Of a DNA stretch of 64,000 bases, positions 26,735-33,187 are shown in pieces. The stretch spans positions 62,001 through 126,000 of the forward strand of contig JAIORA010000034.1 in assembly GCA_021108375.1 (NCBI GenBank). The letters run 5' to 3'. The notes beneath the pieces are model-generated. The model saw nothing but the letters and a program-made list of their open reading frames with translations, made no database searches and was not told the DNA's origin. This DNA comes from Anaerohalosphaeraceae bacterium (GTDB lineage Bacteria; Planctomycetota; Phycisphaerae; Sedimentisphaerales; UBA12454). The position numbers were made by a program, and so were the translations under genes. How positions within the stretch are numbered: the stretch's first letter is position 1; each line of letters begins with the position of its first letter.

Positions 26735-27112
26735 GCGTTTCCTGATGAATTGAATTACGAAAAACTGGAACAGGCTATCTTGCTCAAAATCCCGTACGGT
26801 GCAAAAATACGTAGCTCGTTGAAATTATGTTATGACTATACCATTTAATATTCTGCCGCAATTCTACGGGTTGCCACCCATAGTATTGCGGCGGAATAAT
26901 AAAATCCTGCGATGGAAAATTCAACGAACACAACAGCGGCCAACAAATGGTTAAATGTACCAATCGAATTCTACAAGAGGGTGGCATGATGAAGGGACTG
27001 ACTTTTTGCAAGGTACTAAGACACGTAAGCATTCACAGATTTTTAAAAAAAAGTATAAAAAATATAGGAAAAAAAGTAGCGCGAAAAATCGGCTTATGTT
27101 ATAACGTCCTTT
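26735..27112. other. Non-coding scar region with hairpin
   Basis: No convincing gene was found. An imperfect inverted repeat, ATTCTGCCGCAAT and ATTGCGGCGGAAT (around 26849-26898, one mismatch), encloses a short loop. A weak open frame on the - strand (26784-27032) has protein-like content near QYYGWQPVELRQ but no family could be named; it may be debris of a lost gene. The region separates the catabolic island from the transposase remnant. Confidence 0.45.
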
Positions 27113-27134
27113 ATGACAAACAAGGACGTTATAA
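27099..27134 (+). repeat. Perfect 13-bp inverted repeat around the transposase start codon
   Basis: TTATAACGTCCTT (27099-27111) and AAGGACGTTATAA (27122-27134) are exact reverse complements separated by 10 bases that contain the ATG at 27113. In RNA this would form a hairpin with the start codon in the loop. It may be the end of an element or a translation control. Confidence 0.8.
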
Positions 27135-27397
27135 TAGCTCAACTTTTACGGCGAGACGATCAGCAGGTCAAACAGATTCGACTGCTGACGGAGCAGGTTC
27201 AACAATTACAGGAAAAAATTGCTCGTTTGGAAAAAAACTCCAATAATTCTTCCAAGCCTCCATCGAGTGATATTATAAATCCAAAGCCAACTTTGAAAAA
27301 TGGGCGAAAACGTAGGCGTGGACATGCTTCTCTGGGCTATGTAAGCCCTGTGGTATATGAGGAAATGTATGAAATGAAACAGGAGCGGGTTGCATAA
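27113..27397 (+). pseudogene. Hybrid transposase remnant (IS66-type start, IS3-type end)
   Basis: This 94-residue frame is far shorter than any transposase. Residues 1-69 match the N-terminal leader of IS66 transposases: a leucine-rich coiled coil (LLTEQVQQLQEKIARLEKNS) followed by NSSKPPSSD and a basic GRKRRRG stretch. From about residue 71 the sequence HASLGYVSPVVYEEMYEM is instead the typical extreme C-terminus of an IS3-family integrase-type transposase. The join at about 27314-27325 lacks all catalytic parts of both. A deletion between two neighbouring insertion sequences is the simplest explanation. It marks the right edge of the catabolic island. Confidence 0.6.
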
Positions 27398-27436
27398 TTG
27401 GCAAATCAAGTGTCCGAAATCTGTTCAGCACCTCAA

Positions 27437-27470
27437 AAATCAGTGTAATCTGTGAAATCAGCGTCTAAAA
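27437..27470. repeat. Dispersed CAGTGTAATCTGTGAAATCAG-type repeat, first copy
   Basis: A short run of the form cagtgtaatctgtgaaatca lies just outside rodA. The same wording, in either orientation, recurs at 30893-31013, 31390-31490, 36034-36066, 38322-38350, 40362-40394, 46817-46870, 55260-55420, 62196-62225 and 63590-63735, but not to the left of this point. Confidence 0.6.
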
Positions 27471-27471
27471 T

Positions 27472-28725
27472 TTAATCCCTGTCAACAGCTAAGCTGAAAG
27501 GCCTGCTCCTGCCGACATTGCTCAGCAGGCCCACAAGCATAATGTTAACCACAAGGCTCGAACCGCCATAACTGATAAAAGGCAGTGTAATGCCGGTTAT
27601 AGGCATCAGGCCGATAGTCATACTGATATTGGCCAGAATCTGAATCGTAAACATCGCCAGGATTCCGGCGGCGATATACCTGCCGAATGGGTCGGTATTG
27701 CCGGACGCGATTTCCATTCCGCAGGCAATCAGCAGGGCGTACAGTCCCATCAGGCCTACGCAGCCGGCAAAGCCCCATTGATGGCCGATAATCGCGAATA
27801 TAAAATCGTTGTGCCGGTCGGGCAGGAAGTGGTATTTGATAAACGGTCCCGTGCGATAGCCCTGCCCGCTGGCTCCGCCAGAGGCGATTGCCAGCTTCGA
27901 GCGTGTTAGCTGGTAGCCTTCATCGATTTCCCAGTTTCTTAGCTGATTTTTGCTCAGCCCTAACGTTTTTGCCAGAGGCTCGTGTTTTTCGACCTGTTTT
28001 CTGAACCAGGTTGATGAGCCGTCGATATTATTCTGAATCAGCAGTGAGCTGATGCGCATTCGCTGATAGTCGTGCATTTGTAGCCATAACAGCGGGCTTG
28101 CCAGAATTGCCAGCAGAACTATTAATAGCAGATGTTTGAGTTTTGCCCCGGCTATAAACAACATCGCAAACAGTACCGGCATCATAAGCATTACCGTGCC
28201 GAGGTCGGGTTCGAGCAGGATTAGCACCATCGGCAGGAGTGTCAGCAGGAACGGAGCGATGAGAGCGGAAAAGTTTCGATAGTTACTCCGAAATCGCAAA
28301 TGCCAGGCCAGAGCTGTTATATAGATAATCTTAAAAAATTCTGATGGCTGAAATTGCGGTAGTGAGCCGAACACGAGCCATCTTCGCGAGCCGTGCTTGA
28401 CGGGTACGAAGGGTAGGTTGATGATATATTTATCGACGAGCAAAACGCCCAATAGTCCTATTATTATGATATACAGCCAGGGACTGATTGCGCCGAGTTT
28501 GCGGTAGTTGAAGGAATTTATCAATACGAAGCCGGCAAAACCAGCGGCGGCGAAGACGCATTGCTTTTTCCAGAGTCCGGAATTTCGCATCTGGCTGGCA
28601 GAATTTTCGACATTCGGGTTGCCGGAAGCGTAAATTACCACAACCCCGATGACGATTAAAGCGGCCATGCAACCGAGAATTATCAGCCGAACCAGTAACA
28701 ATCTGCCTTTCAGGAAGTTAAACAT
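27472..28725 (-). CDS. rodA: RodA/FtsW/SpoVE-family peptidoglycan polymerase, probably RodA
   Basis: This 417-residue polytopic membrane protein is of normal SEDS-family length. Conserved segments include GSRRWLVFGSLPQFQPSEFFKI (after a periplasmic loop), LEPDLGTVMLM, and near the end FLPDRHNDFIFAIIGHQWGF and LPFISYGGSSLVVNIMLVGLL. RodA polymerises glycan strands from lipid II during cell elongation. The Asp of LLEPDLGT and the HNDFIF region are diagnostic. No mreB, mreC or penicillin-binding protein gene lies next to it in the window. The presence of a SEDS protein fits those planctomycetes of the Phycisphaerae group that keep peptidoglycan genes. FtsW is the alternative, but the PVKHGSRRWL form and the overall match favour RodA. 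Confidence 0.85.
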   Translation of the reverse strand: MFNFLKGRLLLVRLIILGCMAALIVIGVVVIYASGNPNVENSASQMRNSGLWKKQCVFAAAGFAGFVLINSFNYRKLGAISPWLYIIIIGLLGVLLVDKYIINLPFVPVKHGSRRWLVFGSLPQFQPSEFFKIIYITALAWHLRFRSNYRNFSALIAPFLLTLLPMVLILLEPDLGTVMLMMPVLFAMLFIAGAKLKHLLLIVLLAILASPLLWLQMHDYQRMRISSLLIQNNIDGSSTWFRKQVEKHEPLAKTLGLSKNQLRNWEIDEGYQLTRSKLAIASGGASGQGYRTGPFIKYHFLPDRHNDFIFAIIGHQWGFAGCVGLMGLYALLIACGMEIASGNTDPFGRYIAAGILAMFTIQILANISMTIGLMPITGITLPFISYGGSSLVVNIMLVGLLSNVGRSRPFSLAVDRD

Positions 28726-29327
28726 AGCCTAAATAATACCAAAAATTTCAAAAAATGCCCTATTTTTGAACGTTTTTTGCAAAAATTTTACATTTTTTAA
28801 CGATTTTGCACGGTTTTATTTGCCGATGACACGTGTTTTTCCGCAATTAATGGGGGCACCCCCGATTTTTGAGCCAAAAAACGCATTTTGTGGCGAAAAT
28901 AAAAAGCGGCAATACGTTAGGGGAGTTAGAAGCTCTTTAATAACGGATTTATCAGAAGCAAGCAGGTATTAACGGAGCTTTAAATAGTTGTTAATCGGAT
29001 TTTTTTATTATAAATCTCGATTTTTTCCTTGATTTCAGTACTGCCCTCTGGTACTATGCAGTCGTGGAATAATCCGCAGGGGGTGCTTCTGCGGAGGAGT
29101 ATCTGTTTTTTGCGAAGGTTTGCGGAAAGGAGGTATCAGGAAGAAAACGGTTTTTAGATGGCTGAGCCTGCCTTTCCGGCTTGGTTGTCTGTAACGCTTT
29201 TTTTCGCTCTTGGAGTTAGGTTAAGGGTGGAAGATGATGAAAAGGGAAGGTGATTGTCGAAGTACCAAAATCGTGCTGAGCGAGGGCTCGGCGGAAAAGA
29301 AAGAGGTTTTATTTAGAGAGGTTTAAA
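28726..29327 (+). other. Non-coding region: rodA upstream and long leader of a secreted protein gene
   Basis: No gene is visible in this 600-bp stretch. The left part near rodA is AT-rich. The right part holds a promoter (29029-29057), a 5' leader of about 265 nt with a 7-bp GC-rich hairpin, and several AGGAGG-like runs before the coding start at 29328. Confidence 0.6.
29029..29057 (+). promoter_or_regulatory. Sigma-70-like promoter of the secreted protein gene
   Basis: TTGATT (29029-29034), a 17-bp spacer and TACTAT (29052-29057) are seen. A hairpin, TCCGCAG (29073-29079) with CTGCGGA (29089-29095), would sit near the 5' end of the transcript and could protect it. Confidence 0.6.
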
Positions 29328-30281
29328 ATGAAAAAGTTAGTTTTGATTTTGGCTTGTCTGATGGCTGTGCCGGCGTTCGGTATGACCCTCGGACTCACAG
29401 ACCTGGGCGGCGGCGTGGTTGCTGTTACGTATGACGCAACTGGCGATCCCAACCAGCCAAGAGCTTTTGCTCTTAACATCACCGTTGATGGCGATGCTTT
29501 CATTACTGACGTTAACGGCTTCAAAACCGATGGCGAAAGTCTTGCCGCGAGTAAAGGTTTCGGGATTTATCCGGGAACAATTGCTATAGACGGTAATGGC
29601 GTTGTAACTGCTTACGGCTCGCCGTTAGCTCCTGCTGCTGATCCTGGTGCAGGCGCGATAGATTCAAATGCTATCGTTGTCGAGTTCGGTTCGCTCTATG
29701 TTGGCGCACCAAATGCTCCGGCAGTGACTGGCACACTTTGCAATATCGTTGTTGACTGTAATGGTCAAAGCAATGACGTAAACATCGCTGTTACTGAGGA
29801 AGACACTTATCGCGGCGGTATTGTTCTTGAAGACGTGAGCGTACCTGCTACAAATCTTACAGCCAATCTGGCTATAAGTTGTGGTAGTGGCCCCTGCTTT
29901 GATAGTGGTCATCCTGACTACGCAGCTTGGCTTAGTGCTGGCAGTCCTGATTGCTGGTGCTACACATACCAGTGTCGTGGTGATGCTGACGGAGTGGTTG
30001 AAGGCGATGTTAAAAACGGCTACCACCATGTTGGAGCTGCGGATCTGTTCATTCTGCAGGGAAGTTGGTTAGTTAAGGAAGCCCCGGATGGTCCAGGTAT
30101 TGCCAGTATTGCTGGTGGTATTTGTGCTGATTTCGGTCGTGATTTAGAAGGCGATGTTAAAAATGGTTATCACCATGTTGGGGCTGCGGATTTGTTCATT
30201 CTGCAGACGAATTGGCTGGTAAAGAATCCGCCAGATGGTCCTGGTTTGACCGGTGGTTGCGGTGGTACATTAGCGCCGTAG
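29328..30281 (+). CDS. Secreted protein with two dockerin-like GYHHVGAADL repeats
   Basis: This 317-residue protein starts after AGAGAGGTTT. The signal peptide is 1-18 (AFG-M). Residues about 20-185 are a beta-rich domain similar in composition to cohesin or carbohydrate-binding folds (VVAVTYDATGDPN, AFALNITVDGDAF). A Cys-rich linker (PDCWCYTYQC) leads to two near-identical repeats, each with GDVKNGYHHVGAADLFILQ and WLV..PPDGPG (about 218-255 and 275-312). These are expanded planctomycete dockerin-like repeats in which the calcium loop is lengthened. The protein is probably abundant or tightly controlled, given its strong promoter and long leader. Its function is unknown; a cell-surface adaptor is a guess. 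Confidence 0.65.
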   Translation: MKKLVLILACLMAVPAFGMTLGLTDLGGGVVAVTYDATGDPNQPRAFALNITVDGDAFITDVNGFKTDGESLAASKGFGIYPGTIAIDGNGVVTAYGSPLAPAADPGAGAIDSNAIVVEFGSLYVGAPNAPAVTGTLCNIVVDCNGQSNDVNIAVTEEDTYRGGIVLEDVSVPATNLTANLAISCGSGPCFDSGHPDYAAWLSAGSPDCWCYTYQCRGDADGVVEGDVKNGYHHVGAADLFILQGSWLVKEAPDGPGIASIAGGICADFGRDLEGDVKNGYHHVGAADLFILQTNWLVKNPPDGPGLTGGCGGTLAP

Positions 30282-30348
30282 AATCTGTAAAAGTTTTGAA
30301 TTGTTTTGACAAGTGTAAGTTTAATTATTTTTTTTAAGGAGGTTGAAA

Positions 30349-30822
30349 ATGAAGAAGTTGATAGTTTTAGTTTTGGTTTTGGCTCTGGCCCCATTGGCAA
30401 GTGCTACAGTGTTGACTTGGAGTGTTGATGTTGTTAATTTGACGGTTGGCGGAGATATTACCGTTCAACTGGTTGCCAGTGACAATATACCATATACCGG
30501 CAAATGGGTTGGTGCTGATGCTTCTGCTATTGCAGAGATTACATCTATTACCAAGCTTCCCGCAGCCAGCGATGGTTATGCTACCGAGGAAACGGCTTAT
30601 CCAGGTTGGTGGACAGTAAGTGCCTTTACCGATGGTGGTGTTAATCTCGTTGAGGCTGGTGCTCAGTTTGACGTTCTTATCACAGGTTTGGCTGAAGGAA
30701 CTTATGTAATTGGTTCAGATGCTTATGGTGATGATGATTCTTTGACGATTAACGTTATCCCAGAGCCTGCAACAATGGTTCTGTTGGGTCTTGGTGGTTT
30801 GCTGCTCAGACGCAAGAAATAA
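30349..30822 (+). CDS. Small secreted PEP-CTERM protein 1
   Basis: This 157-residue protein has its ATG at 30349, 6 nt after AAGGAGG. The signal peptide is about 1-20 (ASA-TVLTW). The body is a single beta-rich domain with NIPYTGKWVGAD and YPGWWTVSAFTDGGVN. The end is IPEPATMVLLGLGGLLLRRKK, a standard PEP-CTERM anchor (PEP motif, hydrophobic stretch, basic tail). A close paralogue lies at 31856. Exosortase processing is expected. The function is unknown; the aromatic-rich segment resembles the N-terminal cohesin-like domains of planctomycete surface proteins. Confidence 0.8.
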   Translation: MKKLIVLVLVLALAPLASATVLTWSVDVVNLTVGGDITVQLVASDNIPYTGKWVGADASAIAEITSITKLPAASDGYATEETAYPGWWTVSAFTDGGVNLVEAGAQFDVLITGLAEGTYVIGSDAYGDDDSLTINVIPEPATMVLLGLGGLLLRRKK

Positions 30823-30858
30823 TTTGCTTTAAAAGCAAGTTAGTTTAGTACCTTAAAA

Positions 30859-30886
30859 GGGGCCGATATTATCGGCCCCTTTTTTT
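30859..30886 (+). terminator. Rho-independent terminator
   Basis: A 9-bp perfect stem, GGGGCCGAT with ATCGGCCCC (30859-30867 and 30871-30879), has a 3-nt loop and is followed by seven T. It ends transcription after the first PEP-CTERM gene. Confidence 0.95.
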
Positions 30887-30892
30887 GTGATT

Positions 30893-31013
30893 CAAGAAAT
30901 TAGACACAGATTCCGCAGATTATTAAAAGATAAAATTAGACGCAGATTTCACAGATTCCACTGATTATTAAAAGACAAAATTAGACACTGATTACACAGA
31001 TTCCACTGATTAT
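30893..31013. repeat. Cluster of CACAGATT/CACTGATT dispersed repeats
   Basis: Three near-tandem units of about 40 bp read (t)tagacacagattccgcag..., attagacgcagatttcacag... and attagacactgattacacag.... Each is followed by ccactgattattaaaaga or a close variant. They belong to the same family as other intergenic repeats in the right half of the window. Confidence 0.75.
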
Positions 31014-31376
31014 TTAAAAAACTTTTCTTTTTACTTCCAAAGATTTACCAAAATTCAGCAGTAGCCCGACTTTAATTTTCGTTGCTTTCAAATAATTCAC
31101 TAATTGTGTTTCATGTGCAGGATTAAGTGTACTTACTGCTTTAATTTCAACAATAACGTTTTTGTTGACAATTAAATCCGCATAAAATTGACCTGCGATT
31201 TGGCCATCATAATAAACATCTATCTGTTTTTCGGCCTCTACATCGAAGCCCTGCTTGGTTAATTCGATTATTAGAGCATTATGATATACCTTTTCAAGAA
31301 AGCCAAACCCGAGTTCATTGTGAACGGTAAAACCTGCATTTATTATCTGTTTCGTCAGTTCTGAATGTTTATACAT
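31014..31376 (-). CDS. GxxExxY protein
   Basis: This 120-residue protein starts after TAGGAGCAAC. It carries the hallmark GFGFLEKVYHNAL (GxxExxY) near residues 21-32. An RPD/E-like nuclease core follows: FYADLIVNKNVIVEIKAVSTL, with the Asp and E-x-K spaced as in PD-(D/E)XK folds, and a late HETQLVNYLKATKIKVGLLLNFG. This family (PDDEXK_3) is widespread, often in many copies in planctomycetes and cyanobacteria, and its function is not established. It sits alone between two PEP-CTERM paralogues and is flanked on both sides by dispersed repeats, so it may have arrived as a small mobile cassette. Confidence 0.9.
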   Translation of the reverse strand: MYKHSELTKQIINAGFTVHNELGFGFLEKVYHNALIIELTKQGFDVEAEKQIDVYYDGQIAGQFYADLIVNKNVIVEIKAVSTLNPAHETQLVNYLKATKIKVGLLLNFGKSLEVKRKVF

Positions 31377-31519
31377 TATTGTTGCTCCTATAATAAATCA
31401 GTGTAATCAGTGAAATCTGTGTCTAAAAAATAATACAATAATTAATGTCTAAAAAACAATAAAAAAATCAATGAAATCAGCGTCAAAAATGCTGTTATGT
31501 ATTTTTTTTAATTTTTTAC
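31377..31519. repeat. Dispersed repeats upstream of the second PEP-CTERM gene
   Basis: Units of the form aatcagtgtaatcagtgaaatctgtgtctaaaa and a shortened copy are present, in the opposite orientation to the cluster at 30893-31013. The GxxExxY gene is thus flanked by inverted copies of this repeat. No gene was seen. Confidence 0.65.
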
Positions 31520-31548
31520 TTGCATTAGCCTGCATCGCTTGCTATAAT
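31520..31548 (+). promoter_or_regulatory. Sigma-70-like promoter with consensus -10 box
   Basis: TTGCAT (31520-31525), a 17-bp spacer and TATAAT (31543-31548) are seen. It is followed by an apparent 300-nt untranslated leader (to 31855) without an obvious gene. A second TTGACA occurs at 31710-31715 but lacks a good -10 box. Confidence 0.75.
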
Positions 31549-31855
31549 GCGTTTAACAATTGGGGTTGGAGTTTGGAAAACACTTGGGACAAGATTTTGC
31601 TTTGAAGTTGCCTTTTTGGTTTTGTCGCTTTGTAGCAATTTGGGGATGGGAAAACATATTAGTTCTTAGTGTTAAGTTTTGAGTTCTTAGTTTATCGGAA
31701 TTTCTATACTTGACACGGAACGGCCTTAAAAAATGTTTTGTTTTAGACCTAATTATCGCGCGGATTTTAAAGTCTAAGTTCCTTATGTAGTTGTGGCTAT
31801 TTCGGCCGGAAAATTTAAAAAGTGTTTACTAACTCTATTTTTAGGAGATCGAACA

Positions 31856-32335
31856 ATGATGAAAAAAATGTTAATTTTAGTTTTGGTTTTGTGTGTAGCT
31901 TCAATCGCAAGTGCAACAAATCTGACCTGGAGTCAAAGTGTACTCAACATAAATGTAGGTCAGAGCCTAACAGTTCAACTGATTGCCAGTGACAATATAC
32001 CATATACCGGCAAATGGGTAGGTGCTGATATTTCTTCGATAGCAGCGATTACATCTATCACCAAGCTTCCCGCGGCCAGCGATGGTTACGCTACAGAGGA
32101 AACAACTTATCCAGGTTGGTGGACAGTAAGTGCCTTTACTGATGGTGGTGTTAATCTCGTTGAGGCCGGTGCCCAGTTTGATGTGCTTATTAGTGGTTTG
32201 GCGATAGGAACCTATATAATTGGTTCGGATGAGTATGGTGAGAATGATTTCCTGACTATCAATGTTGTTCCAGAGCCAATGACAATGGCGTTTTTGGGTC
32301 TTGGCGGTTTGTTCCTTCGTCGTCGCAAAAAATAA
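31856..32335 (+). CDS. Small secreted PEP-CTERM protein 2
   Basis: This 159-residue paralogue of the 30349 protein starts at ATG 31856, 8 nt after AGGAG. The signal peptide is about 1-21. The middle is nearly identical to the paralogue (SDNIPYTGKWVGAD, ITSITKLPAASDGYATEE, YPGWWTVSAFTDGGVNLV), while the N-terminal 45 residues and the 30 before the anchor diverge. The anchor is VPEPMTMAFLGLGGLFLRRRKK. Conserved central DNA between two genes 1.5 kb apart suggests tandem duplication with possible gene conversion. The different upstream regions (short in the first, a strong promoter with a 300-nt leader here) suggest different expression. Confidence 0.8.
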   Translation: MMKKMLILVLVLCVASIASATNLTWSQSVLNINVGQSLTVQLIASDNIPYTGKWVGADISSIAAITSITKLPAASDGYATEETTYPGWWTVSAFTDGGVNLVEAGAQFDVLISGLAIGTYIIGSDEYGENDFLTINVVPEPMTMAFLGLGGLFLRRRKK

Positions 32336-32360
32336 GCAACTCGGTAAAGAATAGTTATCT

Positions 32361-32391
32361 AAAACCCCGACCTTTTGGTTGGGGTTTTTTT
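32361..32391 (+). terminator. Rho-independent terminator
   Basis: AAACCCCGACC pairs with GGTTGGGGTTT around a TTTT loop with one G-T pair, followed by a T run. It lies 25 nt after the second PEP-CTERM gene. Confidence 0.9.
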
Positions 32392-32429
32392 ATGCTTGCA
32401 ATCAACGGCTTATGGTTTAAAATTATTTT

Positions 32430-32523
32430 GTCATTTCGACCGGAATGAGCAAAGCGAATAGAGCGGAGAAATCTACTAAAAGACAGGGATTTCTCGACTC
32501 GCCTTCGGCTCGCTCGAAATGAC
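32430..32523. repeat. REP-like palindrome GTCATTTCGA...TCGAAATGAC
   Basis: Exact 10-bp terminal inverted repeats (32430-32439 and 32514-32523) enclose inner complementary parts (gagaaatct / agggatttctc). Partial copies of the wording gtcatttcgaccg...gagaaatct occur around 38147-38176, 47056-47145 and 59350-59395. The type is common between genes in many bacteria. Confidence 0.75.
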
Positions 32524-32547
32524 ATGATATTATCTACGAAAGGATTT

Positions 32548-33108
32548 ATGGTGAAAAATATAGCATTGATTGCCGTTAGCTGTATCAGTTTTGTTTTGAT
32601 ATCAGGTTGTCTGGAATCGGCTAAAAAAGAAAAGATAGAGGATGTCAAAGATTTCCCGGAGTTTCTCGTTGGGACGTGGAGGGCAGAAGGTAAAAGCGGC
32701 TGGGAATTTGAACTTGAATCGAACGGCACGATTTCTTCCATAGTTCACGCTTTTGGCAGAATAAGGCTAAAAGCTGAAGATACTAAAACGATTCCTATGA
32801 AAATGGATGGTAAAAGTATTTATGAGACAGGGGATTTTCTAGTTGATTACGATTCTGTAGAACGTGTATTCTTAGTTGAAATAAACTTGAGTCACTTTTA
32901 TTCAGAGATAGGTGATGGGGTCATAGAGGGAAGCAGTGTTGATGTTTTTACAGGCGAGGTCGATGCAGAGGAGCTTGAGTGGAGTGTGAACTGGACAACT
33001 TTCAGAAAAGCAAAGTCGAGTACTCCTGAAAATCCAGATTTTGATATGTCCACTGACCCTGTGTATGGTGAGTCTACGAACATTGTTTTTAAGAAGGTCA
33101 AAGACTGA
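32548..33108 (+). CDS. Hypothetical lipoprotein
   Basis: This 186-residue protein starts at ATG 32548 after GAAAGGA. A lipoprotein signal ends in the lipobox LISGC (Cys near residue 21). The mature part begins with a charged linker, followed by VGTWRAEGKSGWEFELESNG, an opening strand pattern reminiscent of lipocalin-like stress-response lipoproteins. The rest is rich in beta strands with an acidic surface. No family was recognised with confidence. It is not in an obvious operon: a terminator and a REP-like element precede it and the next gene is convergent. Confidence 0.7.
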   Translation: MVKNIALIAVSCISFVLISGCLESAKKEKIEDVKDFPEFLVGTWRAEGKSGWEFELESNGTISSIVHAFGRIRLKAEDTKTIPMKMDGKSIYETGDFLVDYDSVERVFLVEINLSHFYSEIGDGVIEGSSVDVFTGEVDAEELEWSVNWTTFRKAKSSTPENPDFDMSTDPVYGESTNIVFKKVKD

Positions 33109-33187
33109 TTGTCCATCCCAAAATTATCATCTTTAACGCTCCCAATGCCATTAACATTACTTTCAGGCATTTTGGGGTAACTTCTAA

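Noticed and set aside
26784-27032. Possible small - strand gene with QYYGWQPVELRQ content
   Set aside because: No start with ribosome site, no recognised family and it overlaps an inverted repeat; kept only as possible gene debris.
30893-31500. CRISPR-like array around the GxxExxY gene
   Set aside because: Units are degenerate, vary in spacing, occur in both orientations and recur all over the right half of the window. No cas gene is near.
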